Below are positions 53,468 to 63,341 of a stretch of DNA of 64,000 bases, in pieces. The DNA lies in contig NZ_LT629702.1 of NCBI RefSeq assembly GCF_900103345.1, forward strand, positions 4,154,001 through 4,218,000. Reading direction: 5' to 3'. The stretch comes from Pseudomonas azotoformans. GTDB lineage: Bacteria; Pseudomonadota; Gammaproteobacteria; Pseudomonadales; Pseudomonadaceae. The position numbers and the translations under genes are program-made. The stretch's first letter is position 1; the number at the start of each line of letters is the position of its first letter. The notes beneath the pieces are model-generated. The model saw only the letters and a list, made by a program, of their open reading frames with translations. It searched no databases and was not told the origin of the DNA.

Positions 53468-54688
53468 TTAAGCTGCATCGCGCTTGGCGCCGTTACGGTA
53501 GGCCTCGACCGCAACGATCAAGGCTTGCAGAATCGCGGCGCTTTCGCCGATCACCGACAGGTCGGCACGCTTGATCATGTCGCAACCCGGGTCGAGGTTG
53601 ATCGCCACCACCTTGTCGCAGGCACCGATGCCTTGCAGGTGCTGGATCGCCCCGGAAATACCCACGGCCACGTAGACCCGCGCCGTGACCCAGGTGCCGC
53701 TGGCGCCGACCTGGCGATCGCGCGCCATGAATCCATCGTCCACCGCCACCCGCGAGGCGCCTTCGGTGGCGCCCAGGGCGGCGGCGGTCTGGTGGAACAG
53801 CGCCCAGTCCTTCACGCCGTTGCCGCCGGAGAAAATGAACTCCGCCTCGGCCATCGGAATCGCCGCCGGGTCCACCGCCACCGCGCCAAGGTCTTCGATG
53901 CGTGGCAGGCTGCGCGCCAGAGCTGTGGATAACTCCACGGGCAACACTTCGTGACGGGTCTCACTGACCGGGTCGGCACATTCGGCAGCCGCCAGGATCA
54001 GGCGCGGCAGTGGCCGGGCCAAGTCCTCCTGGCCGGCACCGGCGCGGCCGATGCACTCGTCGCCCTTGATCTGCCACACCCGCGTGGCCGGGCGCTCCTT
54101 GAGGCTGGCGGCAAAACGCCGACCCAACTCGCCACCGCCGCTGCGGCTGTCCGGCAGCAGCCAGTGCCGCGGGTTGAACTGGTTATCCACAGCCCTCAGG
54201 CCCTGGACGCGTTGCTCCGGTGAATAACCGTCGAATGCGTGGCCTTCCAGCACCAGCAAACGGTCGACGCCAGCGGTGGCGAACGCACTTTCCTTGTGCT
54301 CACCGAACACCACCGCCAGCACCGCGCCGTCGCTGCCGGCCAGTTGCCGGGCCAGGCCGAGCAGGTCGCGGTCGTGACTGCTCAGGCGGCCGCCGACCAT
54401 GTCCGGCACCACGTTGATGTAGAACGCGGGGGCTGCAATCTGATGCAGCGGCAATTGCACTTCCACCGCGGCCGTACGCTTGGCCGCGCCGCCCTGCTGG
54501 GCGCCGCTGCGGTCGATACGCTTGATGCCGTTGGGGCCGATAAAACCGACGCCGTGCACGTTCTTGCGGATGACGCCGTTGGGCCCCATCCAGCTGTGCT
54601 GCACCGGTTGCATTGCCGCATGCAGCGGATGCAGGCGGTTGCGGGCGATCCATTCGGCCCGTGGGTCGCGGCGGATAATGTCGCTCAT
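53468..54688 (-). CDS. etfA: Electron transfer flavoprotein alpha subunit
   Basis: A 406-residue ETF alpha subunit, longer than the housekeeping form by an N-terminal extension (RRDPRAEWIARNRLHPLHAAMQPV). The C-terminal FAD domain has GASGTWVTARVYVAVGISGAIQHLQGI and VVAINLDPGCDMIKRADLSVIGE. The ATG overlaps the dgcB stop. Matches PA5400-type proteins and accepts electrons from dimethylglycine oxidation. Confidence 0.92.
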   Translation of the reverse strand: MSDIIRRDPRAEWIARNRLHPLHAAMQPVQHSWMGPNGVIRKNVHGVGFIGPNGIKRIDRSGAQQGGAAKRTAAVEVQLPLHQIAAPAFYINVVPDMVGGRLSSHDRDLLGLARQLAGSDGAVLAVVFGEHKESAFATAGVDRLLVLEGHAFDGYSPEQRVQGLRAVDNQFNPRHWLLPDSRSGGGELGRRFAASLKERPATRVWQIKGDECIGRAGAGQEDLARPLPRLILAAAECADPVSETRHEVLPVELSTALARSLPRIEDLGAVAVDPAAIPMAEAEFIFSGGNGVKDWALFHQTAAALGATEGASRVAVDDGFMARDRQVGASGTWVTARVYVAVGISGAIQHLQGIGACDKVVAINLDPGCDMIKRADLSVIGESAAILQALIVAVEAYRNGAKRDAA

Positions 54689-56631
54689 CAGTGCACCTCC
54701 GCAGGTTCACGCTTGAGTGGGGCTTTGGCCGGTGCAGCGTCTTCCAGCAATGCGTCGGCCACCAGCTCGGCGATGTCCTTGATCAGTGGGCGCGGCTCGA
54801 CCACGCCCTCCAGCATCGCGGTGCATTGCGGGCAACCCACGGCCACCAGTTCGGCCCCGGTTTCGCGGATGTCCTCCATGCGCATATCGGGGATACGTTG
54901 CTTGCCGGGAATGTCAGTGATCGGCGCCCCGCCACCACCACCGCAGCAGCGTGAACGGAAGCCCGAGCGTTGCATCTCCTTGACCTCGATACCCAGCGCA
55001 CGCAGCACTTGGCGCGGCGCCTCGTATTCGCCGTTGTAGCGGCCGAGATAACAAGGGTCGTGATAGGTCACGCTGTTACCTTTGTGCTGCCCCAGGTTCA
55101 ACGCGCCCTCACCGATCAACTCCGCCATGAAGGTGCTGTGGTGCTGCACCAGGTAGTTGCCGTTGAAGGCGCCGTACTCGTTTTTCAGCACATGGAAGCT
55201 GTGCGGGTCGCAGGTGACGATGCGCTTGAAGCTGTACTTGGCCAGGGTCTGGATATTGCGCGAGGCCAGCAGTTGGAAGGTCGCTTCATCGCCCAGGCGC
55301 CGGGCGACGTCGCCGCTGTCGCGCTCCTCCAGGCCGAGCACAGCGAAGTCGACCTTGGCCGCTTTCAGCACTTTGACGAAGGCGCGCAAGGTGCGTTGGT
55401 TGCGCATGTCGAACGCGCCATCACCGACCCAGAACAGCACCTCGGCACTGCCTTTTTCGCTGAGCAAAGGCAGGTTCAAATCCGCCGCCCAGTTCAGGCG
55501 ACCACCCGGCGCGAAGCCGCCAGGGTTGTCGGTGGCGATCAGGTTTTCCAGGACTTCGGCGCCCTTGTTCGGCGTGGCGCCCTTTTCCAGGGTGAGGTGG
55601 CGACGCATGTCGACGATCGCGTCTACGTGTTCGATCATCATCGGGCACTCCTCCACGCAGGCGCGGCAGGTGGTGCACGACCACAGGGTCTCGGCGTCCA
55701 CCAGGCCGTTGACGATCGGCTGGTGCGGGTTGCCGCTGTGTTCGCCCACGGGTTTGCCCGGATACGGGCTGCCGGCGAACTTGGCATCGGTGCCGCCGGC
55801 CAGGCCGACCACCATGTCCTGGATCAGCTTTTTCGGGTTCAGCGGCTGGCCGGCGGCGAACGCCGGGCACGCGGCTTCGCACTTGCCGCATTGCACGCAG
55901 GCATCGAAACCGAGCAGTTGGTTCCAGGTGAAATCCTTGGGCTTTTCCACACCCAGCGGCGCGGTTTTGTCGCTGAGGTCCAGGGGTTTCAAACCGGTGG
56001 AACGGCCACCGCCAAAACGTTCGGCGCGGCGGTGCCAGGCCAGGTGCAGGGCACCGGCGAAGGCGTGTTTCATCGGGCCGCCCCAGGTCATGCCGAAGAA
56101 CATTTCGGACACACCCCACAACACACCCACGCCGAGCAACGCAGCGAGCAGCCAGCCGCCGAAGTCCGCCGGCAGGATCCCGGCCACCGGCAGCGTCACC
56201 AGAAAGAAACTCACCGAGAACGCCATCAGGCTTTTCGGCAGGCGCATCCACGGGCCTTTCGACAGGCGCGACGGCGGGTTGCGCCGACGCAGATAGACGA
56301 AGGTGGCACCAACAAACATCAGCACCGAGGCCAGCAGCAAGGCGTAGCCGAGGATACGGTTGTGCAGGCCGAAACCGTGGACCAGGATCGCCAGCAAGGC
56401 CGACAGCACAAAGCCCAGCGCGGTGGCGACGTGGGTATTGGCGATGTACTTGTCACGGGCGACCACGTGGTGCAGGTCGACCATGTAGCGCTTGGGCATG
56501 GCCAGCAGGCCGCCCAGCAGGTCGACCTTGGACGCGCGGCCACGGCGCCACATGTTCACCCGGCGCAGGGCGCCGAGGACGGCTAGGCCCAGGGCGGTAA
56601 ACAAGAGAATAGGCAGCAAGGTGTTCAACAT
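54688..56631 (-). CDS. dgcB: Dimethylglycine catabolism iron-sulfur protein DgcB
   Basis: A 647-residue membrane protein. Six or so N-terminal hydrophobic segments (about 5-190) are followed by two [4Fe-4S] motifs: CVQCGKCEAACPAF and CTTCRACVEECPM. The C-terminal CCG domain ends CCGGGGGAPITDIPG. It probably passes electrons from DgcA/ETF into the quinone pool. Overlaps etfA by one base. The REP doublet 56680-56768 separates it from dgcA. Confidence 0.93.
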   Translation of the reverse strand: MLNTLLPILLFTALGLAVLGALRRVNMWRRGRASKVDLLGGLLAMPKRYMVDLHHVVARDKYIANTHVATALGFVLSALLAILVHGFGLHNRILGYALLLASVLMFVGATFVYLRRRNPPSRLSKGPWMRLPKSLMAFSVSFFLVTLPVAGILPADFGGWLLAALLGVGVLWGVSEMFFGMTWGGPMKHAFAGALHLAWHRRAERFGGGRSTGLKPLDLSDKTAPLGVEKPKDFTWNQLLGFDACVQCGKCEAACPAFAAGQPLNPKKLIQDMVVGLAGGTDAKFAGSPYPGKPVGEHSGNPHQPIVNGLVDAETLWSCTTCRACVEECPMMIEHVDAIVDMRRHLTLEKGATPNKGAEVLENLIATDNPGGFAPGGRLNWAADLNLPLLSEKGSAEVLFWVGDGAFDMRNQRTLRAFVKVLKAAKVDFAVLGLEERDSGDVARRLGDEATFQLLASRNIQTLAKYSFKRIVTCDPHSFHVLKNEYGAFNGNYLVQHHSTFMAELIGEGALNLGQHKGNSVTYHDPCYLGRYNGEYEAPRQVLRALGIEVKEMQRSGFRSRCCGGGGGAPITDIPGKQRIPDMRMEDIRETGAELVAVGCPQCTAMLEGVVEPRPLIKDIAELVADALLEDAAPAKAPLKREPAEVH

Positions 56632-56679
56632 GGTGAAGCTCCCACAGACCGCACAGGTCTACTGTGAAACCGGCCTTAA

Positions 56680-56768
56680 TGTGGGAGGGGGCTTGCCCCC
56701 GATGGCAGTGGGTCAGCTACAGCTGTATCAACTGACACCAAGCCATCGGGGGCAAGCCCCCTCCCACA
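56680..56768. repeat. REP doublet, GGGGGCTTGCCCCC type
   Basis: TGTGGGAGGGGGCTTGCCCC and its inverse are separated by about 43 bases between dgcB and dgcA. Confidence 0.92.
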
Positions 56769-56787
56769 TTTGACCGCGTTCACCTCA

Positions 56788-58848
56788 TCAAAAGTCTTTG
56801 CAGAGGCGCAGGGCGTCGTAGATCGCAGCGTGGGTATTACGCTGCGCCACACAGTCACCGATGCGGAACAGCAAGTACCCATCGCCCGATTCGCTCAGGC
56901 ACGGCTGCGGCTTGATCGCGAACAAGGCTTCGACGTCGATCTGGCCCTTGTTGCGCGAGCCTTCCTTGAGCGCGTAGTAGATGGCTTCGTCCGGACGCAC
57001 GCCGTTCTCTACCACCACCTGATCGACCACCCGCTCCTCTTTGGCGCCGGTGTATTCGTTCTCCAGCACCGCCACCAGCTTGTCGCCCTCGCGGTAGACC
57101 TTTTCCAGCATCATGTCGCCGGTCATGATCACTTCCTTGGGGTACATGCTGCGGTAGTAGGTCGGGAACGACGTACCGCCGATGGCCACGCCCGGCTTGA
57201 TGTCGTCGGTGACGATCTCGACCTGGCTGCCTTTGTCCGCCAGGAAATCCGCCACCGACATACCGGTGAATTCGCAGATGGTGTCGTACACCAGCACGTT
57301 TTTGCCGGGTGCCACCTTGCCGTCGAGCACGTCCCAGCTGCTCACCACCAAGCCTTCAGCGGCGCCCCAGTGTTCGTTCTGCTCCACATTCGGGTGCCCG
57401 CCCACCGCCAGCACCACCACATCGGGACGCAGGTCCAGGATGGTGTCGGCATCCGCCGCCACGCCCAGGCGCAGGTCGACTTTCAGGCGTGCCAGTTCCA
57501 ACTGGAACCAGCGCGTAATGCCGGCGATCTGGTCGCGCTGTGGCGCTTTCGAAGCGGTGGTGATCTGCCCACCGATAAATTCTTTCTTCTCCAGCAGGGT
57601 CACGTCGTGGCCACGCTCGGCGGCCACCCGTGCCGCTTCCATCCCGGCCGGGCCGGCACCCACCACCACCACTTTGCGTTTCGGCCCGGTGGACTTCTCG
57701 ATGATATGCGGCACGCCCATGTATTCACGGGAGGTCGCGGCGTTCTGGATGCACAGTACGTCCAGGCCCTGGTACTGGCGGTCGATGCAGTAGTTGGCGC
57801 CGACGCACTGCTTGATCTGGTCGATCTGGCCCATCTTGATCTTGGCGATCAGGTGCGGGTCAGCGATGTGGGCGCGGGTCATGCCGACCATGTCCACATA
57901 ACCGCCTTCCAGGATGCGCGTGGCCTGGTTCGGGTCCTTGATGTTCTGCGCGTGCAGCACCGGCACCTTGACCACTTCCTTGATACCGGCGGCCAGGTGC
58001 AAAAACGGCTCCGGTGGATAACTCATGTTCGGGATCACGTTGGCCAGGGTGTTGTGGGTATCGCAACCCGAACCCACCACGCCGATGAAATCGAGCATGC
58101 CGGTGTCGTCGTAATACTTGGCGATCTGCTTCATGTCCTCGTGGGACAAACCGTCCGGGTGGAACTCGTCACCGCACAGGCGCATGCCCACGCAGAAGTC
58201 ATCACCGACCTCGGCACGCACGGCCTTCAGCACTTCCAGGCCGAACTTCATGCGGCCTTCGAAAGTGCCGCCCCATTCATCGGTACGCTTGTTGACCCGC
58301 GGGCTCCAGAACTGGTCGATCATGTGCTGGTGCACGGCGGACAGTTCCACCCCGTCCAGGCCACCGGCCTTGGCACGGCGTGCGGCCTGGGCGTAGTTGC
58401 CGATCACGCGCCAGATTTCTTCCGGCTCGATGGTCTTGCAGGTGGCGCGGTGCACCGGCTCACGCACGCCGGACGGCGACATCAGCGTCGGCCAGTTGAA
58501 ACCGTCCCAACGCGAGCGACGGCCCATGTGGGTAATCTGGATCATGATCTTGGCGCCATGCTTGTGCATGGCGTCGGCCAGGTTCTGGAAGTGCGGGATG
58601 ATGCGGTCGGTGGACAGGTTCACCGAACTCCACCATTCCTGCGGGCTGTCGATGGCCACCACCGAGGAACCGCCGCAGATTGCCAGGCCGATACCGCCCT
58701 TGGCTTTCTCTTCGTAGTACTTCACATAGCGGTCAGTGGTCATCCCGCCGTCGGTGGCATACACCTCGGCGTGGGCGGTACTGAGCACGCGGTTGCGGAT
58801 GGTCAGTTTGCCGATCTGGATCGGCTGGAACATTGCTTCGAAAGCCAT
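56788..58848 (-). CDS. dgcA: Dimethylglycine demethylase DgcA (NADH:flavin oxidoreductase)
   Basis: A 686-residue enzyme of the trimethylamine-dehydrogenase / old-yellow-enzyme type. The N-terminal FMN barrel (about 1-345) begins MFQPIQIGKLTIRNRVLSTAHAEVYA. A [4Fe-4S] cluster binding segment (CVGANYCI...VLCIQNAA) leads to a FAD domain with VVGAGPAGMEAARVAAERG. It oxidises dimethylglycine to sarcosine, releasing formaldehyde, and passes electrons to EtfAB. Fifteen bases after the DUF5943 gene. Confidence 0.93.
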   Translation of the reverse strand: MAFEAMFQPIQIGKLTIRNRVLSTAHAEVYATDGGMTTDRYVKYYEEKAKGGIGLAICGGSSVVAIDSPQEWWSSVNLSTDRIIPHFQNLADAMHKHGAKIMIQITHMGRRSRWDGFNWPTLMSPSGVREPVHRATCKTIEPEEIWRVIGNYAQAARRAKAGGLDGVELSAVHQHMIDQFWSPRVNKRTDEWGGTFEGRMKFGLEVLKAVRAEVGDDFCVGMRLCGDEFHPDGLSHEDMKQIAKYYDDTGMLDFIGVVGSGCDTHNTLANVIPNMSYPPEPFLHLAAGIKEVVKVPVLHAQNIKDPNQATRILEGGYVDMVGMTRAHIADPHLIAKIKMGQIDQIKQCVGANYCIDRQYQGLDVLCIQNAATSREYMGVPHIIEKSTGPKRKVVVVGAGPAGMEAARVAAERGHDVTLLEKKEFIGGQITTASKAPQRDQIAGITRWFQLELARLKVDLRLGVAADADTILDLRPDVVVLAVGGHPNVEQNEHWGAAEGLVVSSWDVLDGKVAPGKNVLVYDTICEFTGMSVADFLADKGSQVEIVTDDIKPGVAIGGTSFPTYYRSMYPKEVIMTGDMMLEKVYREGDKLVAVLENEYTGAKEERVVDQVVVENGVRPDEAIYYALKEGSRNKGQIDVEALFAIKPQPCLSESGDGYLLFRIGDCVAQRNTHAAIYDALRLCKDF

Positions 58849-58863
58849 GGCACGGTCCTCGGC

Positions 58864-59394
58864 TTACAACGGCTTGACGGTGAACAGGCCATCATCGTGG
58901 CCCTCTTCGGAGCCTCCGTAGACTTGTTCGGCGACAGTGCGGATCTTGCTGCCACGGGCCTCAAGAATCTGGTCCATCGCGCCGGCAAACCAGCCAGTGA
59001 ACATGTAGTCGACCTTGCGCCCGACCTTGCCGTACACGTAGACAAATGCCGAGTGTTCAAGCTTGACGCTGGCGGTGCCTTTGTCGAGGTCGATGTCCTG
59101 GATCTTGAACAGGCCCCAGCCGCGTTGTGACAGGCGCTTCATGTAGTGTTCGAACACCGCAACGCCTTCCAGGCCGTGGCATTCGGCTTCTTTTTCACAC
59201 CAGTGCCAGGCGGACTTGTAGCCGGCCTTGTAGAGGATCTCGGCGTAGGCCTCGGCGCCCAGTACTTCTTCGATGCCCATGTGGTTGTTGACGAAGAAAT
59301 GGCGCGGCACGTACAGCATCGGCAGGGCGTCGGAGGTCCAGACACCGGTTTCGCTGTCGACTTCGATAGGCAATTGCGGGGCGATCTTGGCCAT
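58864..59394 (-). CDS. DUF5943 protein of the betaine/dimethylglycine operon
   Basis: A 176-residue protein homologous to PA5397-type proteins that always lie next to dgcA. It resembles 4-vinyl-reductase (V4R)-like fold proteins: PIEVDSETGVWTSDALPMLYVPRHFFVNNHMGIEEVLG and VKLEHSAFVYVYGKVGRKVDYMFTGWFAGAMDQIL. No catalytic motif is clear. The position suggests a role in dimethylglycine demethylation. Confidence 0.83.
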   Translation of the reverse strand: MAKIAPQLPIEVDSETGVWTSDALPMLYVPRHFFVNNHMGIEEVLGAEAYAEILYKAGYKSAWHWCEKEAECHGLEGVAVFEHYMKRLSQRGWGLFKIQDIDLDKGTASVKLEHSAFVYVYGKVGRKVDYMFTGWFAGAMDQILEARGSKIRTVAEQVYGGSEEGHDDGLFTVKPL

Positions 59395-59464
59395 GGAAAC
59401 TTAACTCCAGAAAATTCTTGTGTAGTGCCCCCGACGCGAACGGCCGGGGGAAAAATGCGGTGGC

Positions 59465-60442
<978 letters not shown>

Positions 60443-60661
60443 CAGGCGTCCCCTTATTGGCGATTCATGCGCCGAATCGTCTGCCGGCGCTTTGGGGCCA
60501 GCATATGCCCAGGGGCCGACAGAGCCGGGTGCAAAAACGACAGGGGAATTGCCGAAAGCGTCAATCCGCGACAAAGGCTGTTAAGAGAGGTCTGACTGGC
60601 GGCTGTTCTTTGTCTTACGCTTGAGCCAGAATTCGGGCATTACCTGATATGAGACGGCGCA

Positions 60662-61063
60662 ATGAAATCGATTTTCCTGGCTTTGGCACTCATCGCAACC
60701 GGCGTCCACGCGGCTGAAGACACCGACAGCACGCCGTGCGACGGCATCGAAAACGACAAGCAAACCCTGGAATGCGCCACCTATAACAAAACCACCGCTG
60801 AACAACTGCTCAAAGACAACTATCAAGGCCTGCTCGAACGCATGGCGTCGACCTACGGCAGCGACAAGACCAAGCTGGCGGACATTACCGCTCGTCTGAA
60901 GGATGCACAGCAGAAGTGGGAAAAATTGCGTGACGCCGATTGCGCCGTGGACACCTTCCCGGCGGTGACCGGCACCAAGGCCTATGCGATTGCACAGAAT
61001 GACTGCCTGGCGCGGATGAGTGATGAGCGGTCGGAGTTTTTGGAGTCGATTGGGCAAGAGTGA
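60662..61063 (+). CDS. LprI/DUF1311-like periplasmic protein
   Basis: A 133-residue secreted protein with a signal peptide (1-18, ALIATGVHA). The LprI-like helical domain includes CATYNKTTAEQLLKDNYQGLL and KLRDADCAVDTF...AIAQNDCLARM with four cysteines likely paired. LprI inhibits lysozyme in mycobacteria; the role here is not shown. Its stop is three bases from the convergent hipA stop. Confidence 0.82.
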   Translation: MKSIFLALALIATGVHAAEDTDSTPCDGIENDKQTLECATYNKTTAEQLLKDNYQGLLERMASTYGSDKTKLADITARLKDAQQKWEKLRDADCAVDTFPAVTGTKAYAIAQNDCLARMSDERSEFLESIGQE

Positions 61064-61066
61064 CGG

Positions 61067-62305
61067 TTAAAAGGCCTTCCATATTGAGTTGAAGGCCATT
61101 TGCAGATGATCACGCTGAGTCTTGTCGATATTGAGGTCCGCGCAATGCTGGCCCCACTGCGATAAGGCCTCCATCGTCTGCTCGATGTAAAGATCGGGCT
61201 CGAGAAAGCTGAAGGGCGCGCAGACTTTCTTGATCGCCTGGCGTGATGGCTGGCCTGCACCTGCAAAAGCACAGGTGTGCTCATTCCCACGACCGCTGGT
61301 AGTGGCAAACGTCAGGTCATAGGCTGGCGCCATCTGCCAGCCAGCCGAAGAGCCGAAGAACGAAAAGTTTTTGGCGTGATCGTCACGATTGTGAGCCAAC
61401 GCATTGAAGACCATCAGCCGAGCCATTTTCTGCACATCGCCAGCGTTTTTGGTGATGGCGAAGGTCAGGCGCAACAGGTCGCCGTAGTCAAGGCTGGGCA
61501 TGCGGAAATCGGCATACAGGATCGCCGCGCTGGTCAGCATATGACGCTTTGCGTGGCGAGTGCGGTCAAAGCGTCGGGTGCTGAAGCAACGCTCTACGCC
61601 GCTATCCGTCTGCACCTCGAGCAGGCTTGAATCCGCAACCTCGACCCCCGCGTTACGCGCGACCGTGGCGTAGACTTGTTCAATAGCGCCACTGTCGCGA
61701 TGCTCGTCCTGGCTGCGGAACTTGATCAACCAGTGTTCATAGCCTTCAGGCATATCACCAAATGAAGAGATGGCCTGCGTCTTGTCGGCCGAAAGCCCAA
61801 TCACCGCTTTTGGCCGCGCACCACCGGGAGAGCCGCCCGCCAGGCGCAATGACTCGATCACCTCATGCGTTTCCCCAGACAACACGTTTTGCGAAGCCTG
61901 GTAAAGGGACGCCAGGTCCAGCTCGCCTTGCTCTGGATCCTTCTCGAACATCGGCCTGTACTCCAGCGCCCCCATGCCCCGATTGCCCATATAGGCCAGC
62001 CGGTCCAATGGGCGGATTGCACGCCGTTCAATCCCCAGTTCCATGCGAAAAAACCGGTCCATCAGCAACAGCCCCCAGCCATCGGGCAACGAATCGCTGA
62101 ACGCTCCCGGCAGGCCACCGAACAGCATCGGGTCGGCTGCCAACTGAGGCGTAGCAGAGAAGTCCATGTACAGCGGCGCCAAGTTGAAGCCGCTCGCCAG
62201 CCAACTCGGATCATACGAAAAATAAATCCCCCTGCCGGGCGCATCCACCAGCTCACCGACGTGTGAACCTTGCAACATGACGTGCAGTGCCGAGACTGTT
62301 TTCAT
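61067..62305 (-). CDS. hipA: HipA-family Ser/Thr kinase toxin
   Basis: A 412-residue kinase of the HipA type. The regulatory-loop region LAGGSPGGARPKAVIGL (about 156-171) and the catalytic NALAHNRDDHAKNFSFFGS, then YDLTFA are present. HipA of E. coli phosphorylates glutamyl-tRNA synthetase to cause persistence. Its ATG overlaps the antitoxin stop (ATGA). Whether it phosphorylates the same target is unknown. Confidence 0.92.
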   Translation of the reverse strand: MKTVSALHVMLQGSHVGELVDAPGRGIYFSYDPSWLASGFNLAPLYMDFSATPQLAADPMLFGGLPGAFSDSLPDGWGLLLMDRFFRMELGIERRAIRPLDRLAYMGNRGMGALEYRPMFEKDPEQGELDLASLYQASQNVLSGETHEVIESLRLAGGSPGGARPKAVIGLSADKTQAISSFGDMPEGYEHWLIKFRSQDEHRDSGAIEQVYATVARNAGVEVADSSLLEVQTDSGVERCFSTRRFDRTRHAKRHMLTSAAILYADFRMPSLDYGDLLRLTFAITKNAGDVQKMARLMVFNALAHNRDDHAKNFSFFGSSAGWQMAPAYDLTFATTSGRGNEHTCAFAGAGQPSRQAIKKVCAPFSFLEPDLYIEQTMEALSQWGQHCADLNIDKTQRDHLQMAFNSIWKAF

Positions 62306-62598
62306 CGACGTCCTCGAAGCCTGGTTTGACCTTTCAATTCCTGAAGACTGATCGGCGGCGGCGCACTGAACAGATTCGCCATTTGCGCCCCGAGCCCCAG
62401 GCTCATCGCGATCAGCAGCAAGGCATCAAGGGAAATCTTGCCGGTCGTTTCAAAGCGCTTGAGCGTGGACTCGGCCACCCCCGACTGGGCTGCCAGGGCT
62501 CGGCGAGAAAGGTTCTTGCTCAGCCGCAGCGCCTTGGCATTCCCTGCGATCTGCAAAGCAATCTCGCCGGGGGCGTAGAGAATATGAGTAAGAGCCAT
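62302..62598 (-). CDS. hipB: HipB-like antitoxin (XRE family)
   Basis: A 98-residue helix-turn-helix antitoxin. The HTH is LSRRALAAQSGVAESTLKRFETTGKISLDALLLIA (about 30-64). A basic tail (LKGQTRLRGRR) follows. It precedes and overlaps hipA, and is expected to repress its own promoter and neutralise the kinase. Confidence 0.9.
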   Translation of the reverse strand: MALTHILYAPGEIALQIAGNAKALRLSKNLSRRALAAQSGVAESTLKRFETTGKISLDALLLIAMSLGLGAQMANLFSAPPPISLQELKGQTRLRGRR

Positions 62599-62676
62599 AG
62601 TTCGACCTCAAGTGAGTGTTAGCAAGTGTAGCAGGCGTTGAATAAACATATTAAATAATGGACAACAGGTTAGCCA

Positions 62677-62690
62677 ATAATCGGTATTAT
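62677..62690. promoter_or_regulatory. ATAAT-CGGT-ATTAT palindrome, candidate hipBA operator
   Basis: A perfect 5-base inverted repeat with CGGT centre lies 79 bases before the hipB ATG, inside an A+T-rich promoter region shared with the DUF3010 gene. CCAATAA occurs twice nearby (62674, 62693). HipB-type repressors bind such palindromes; assignment is inferred. Confidence 0.45.
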
Positions 62691-62815
62691 CTCCAATAAG
62701 AGACAATATAATATCTTTTATATTTTTATGAGTTTGCTCTGGTCTGCGACACCTTTGACCCTCCTCGAAAGGTGCGCGACCATCTGCGCCATCTCACGTC
62801 CCTCAAGGCCAAACC

Positions 62816-63232
62816 ATGAAAACCTGCGGCATCGAAATCAAAGGCAGCGAAGCCATCATCGCTGTCGCTTCCCTGGACAATCAGGCGCTGACCCATGCCG
62901 CCCTGGCGACCAAGAAGATCGCCCTGGAAGACGACGATGAAGCCGCCAACGTCAAAGCCTTCGCCGTTCAAGTGAAGGCATTTGTGCAGGAAAACGCCAT
63001 CGAGCGGATCGCGATCAAGAAGCGCAGCAAGAAAGGTGAATTCGCCGGCGGCCCGACCACGTTCAAGATTGAAGGGGTATTTCAGTTGCTGGAGGGGGTT
63101 GAGGTGACGCTGCTGTCACCGCAGACCATCAATGCGCAGAACAAGAAGCACAACTTCGAACTGCCGGCGACGCTGAACAAGTACCAGCATGAAGCGTACA
63201 AAGCAGCGTGCGCTGCCCTGCTGAAGAAATAA
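62816..63232 (+). CDS. DUF3010 family protein
   Basis: A 138-residue cytosolic protein. MKTCGIEIKGSEAIIAVASLDNQ and QTINAQNKKHNFELPATLNKYQHEAYKAACAALL are characteristic of DUF3010, which resembles an RNase H/RuvC-type fold. No function is known to me. It shares its upstream region with the divergent hipBA genes. Followed by a REP doublet. Confidence 0.85.
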   Translation: MKTCGIEIKGSEAIIAVASLDNQALTHAALATKKIALEDDDEAANVKAFAVQVKAFVQENAIERIAIKKRSKKGEFAGGPTTFKIEGVFQLLEGVEVTLLSPQTINAQNKKHNFELPATLNKYQHEAYKAACAALLKK

Positions 63233-63250
63233 GCCACATCATCAATTTAC

Positions 63251-63339
63251 TGTGGGAGGGGGCTTGCCCCCGATAGCGGTGGGTCAGCCAACGTTGTATC
63301 AACTGACAGCCTGTCATCGGGGGCAAGCCCCCTCCCACA
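63251..63339. repeat. REP doublet, GGGGGCTTGCCCCC type
   Basis: TGTGGGAGGGGGCTTGCCCC and its inverse are separated by about 43 bases, between DUF3010 and the convergent ATPase gene. Confidence 0.92.
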
Positions 63340-63341
63340 TG

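Noticed and set aside
53934..54191. TTATCCACA copies inside etfA as regulatory sites
   Set aside because: Both are in coding sequence (53934 and 54183), without the extended unit.
54970..59130. Long plus-strand frames opposite dgcB and dgcA
   Set aside because: Both lie exactly over real genes and have no domain; they are high-G+C shadows.
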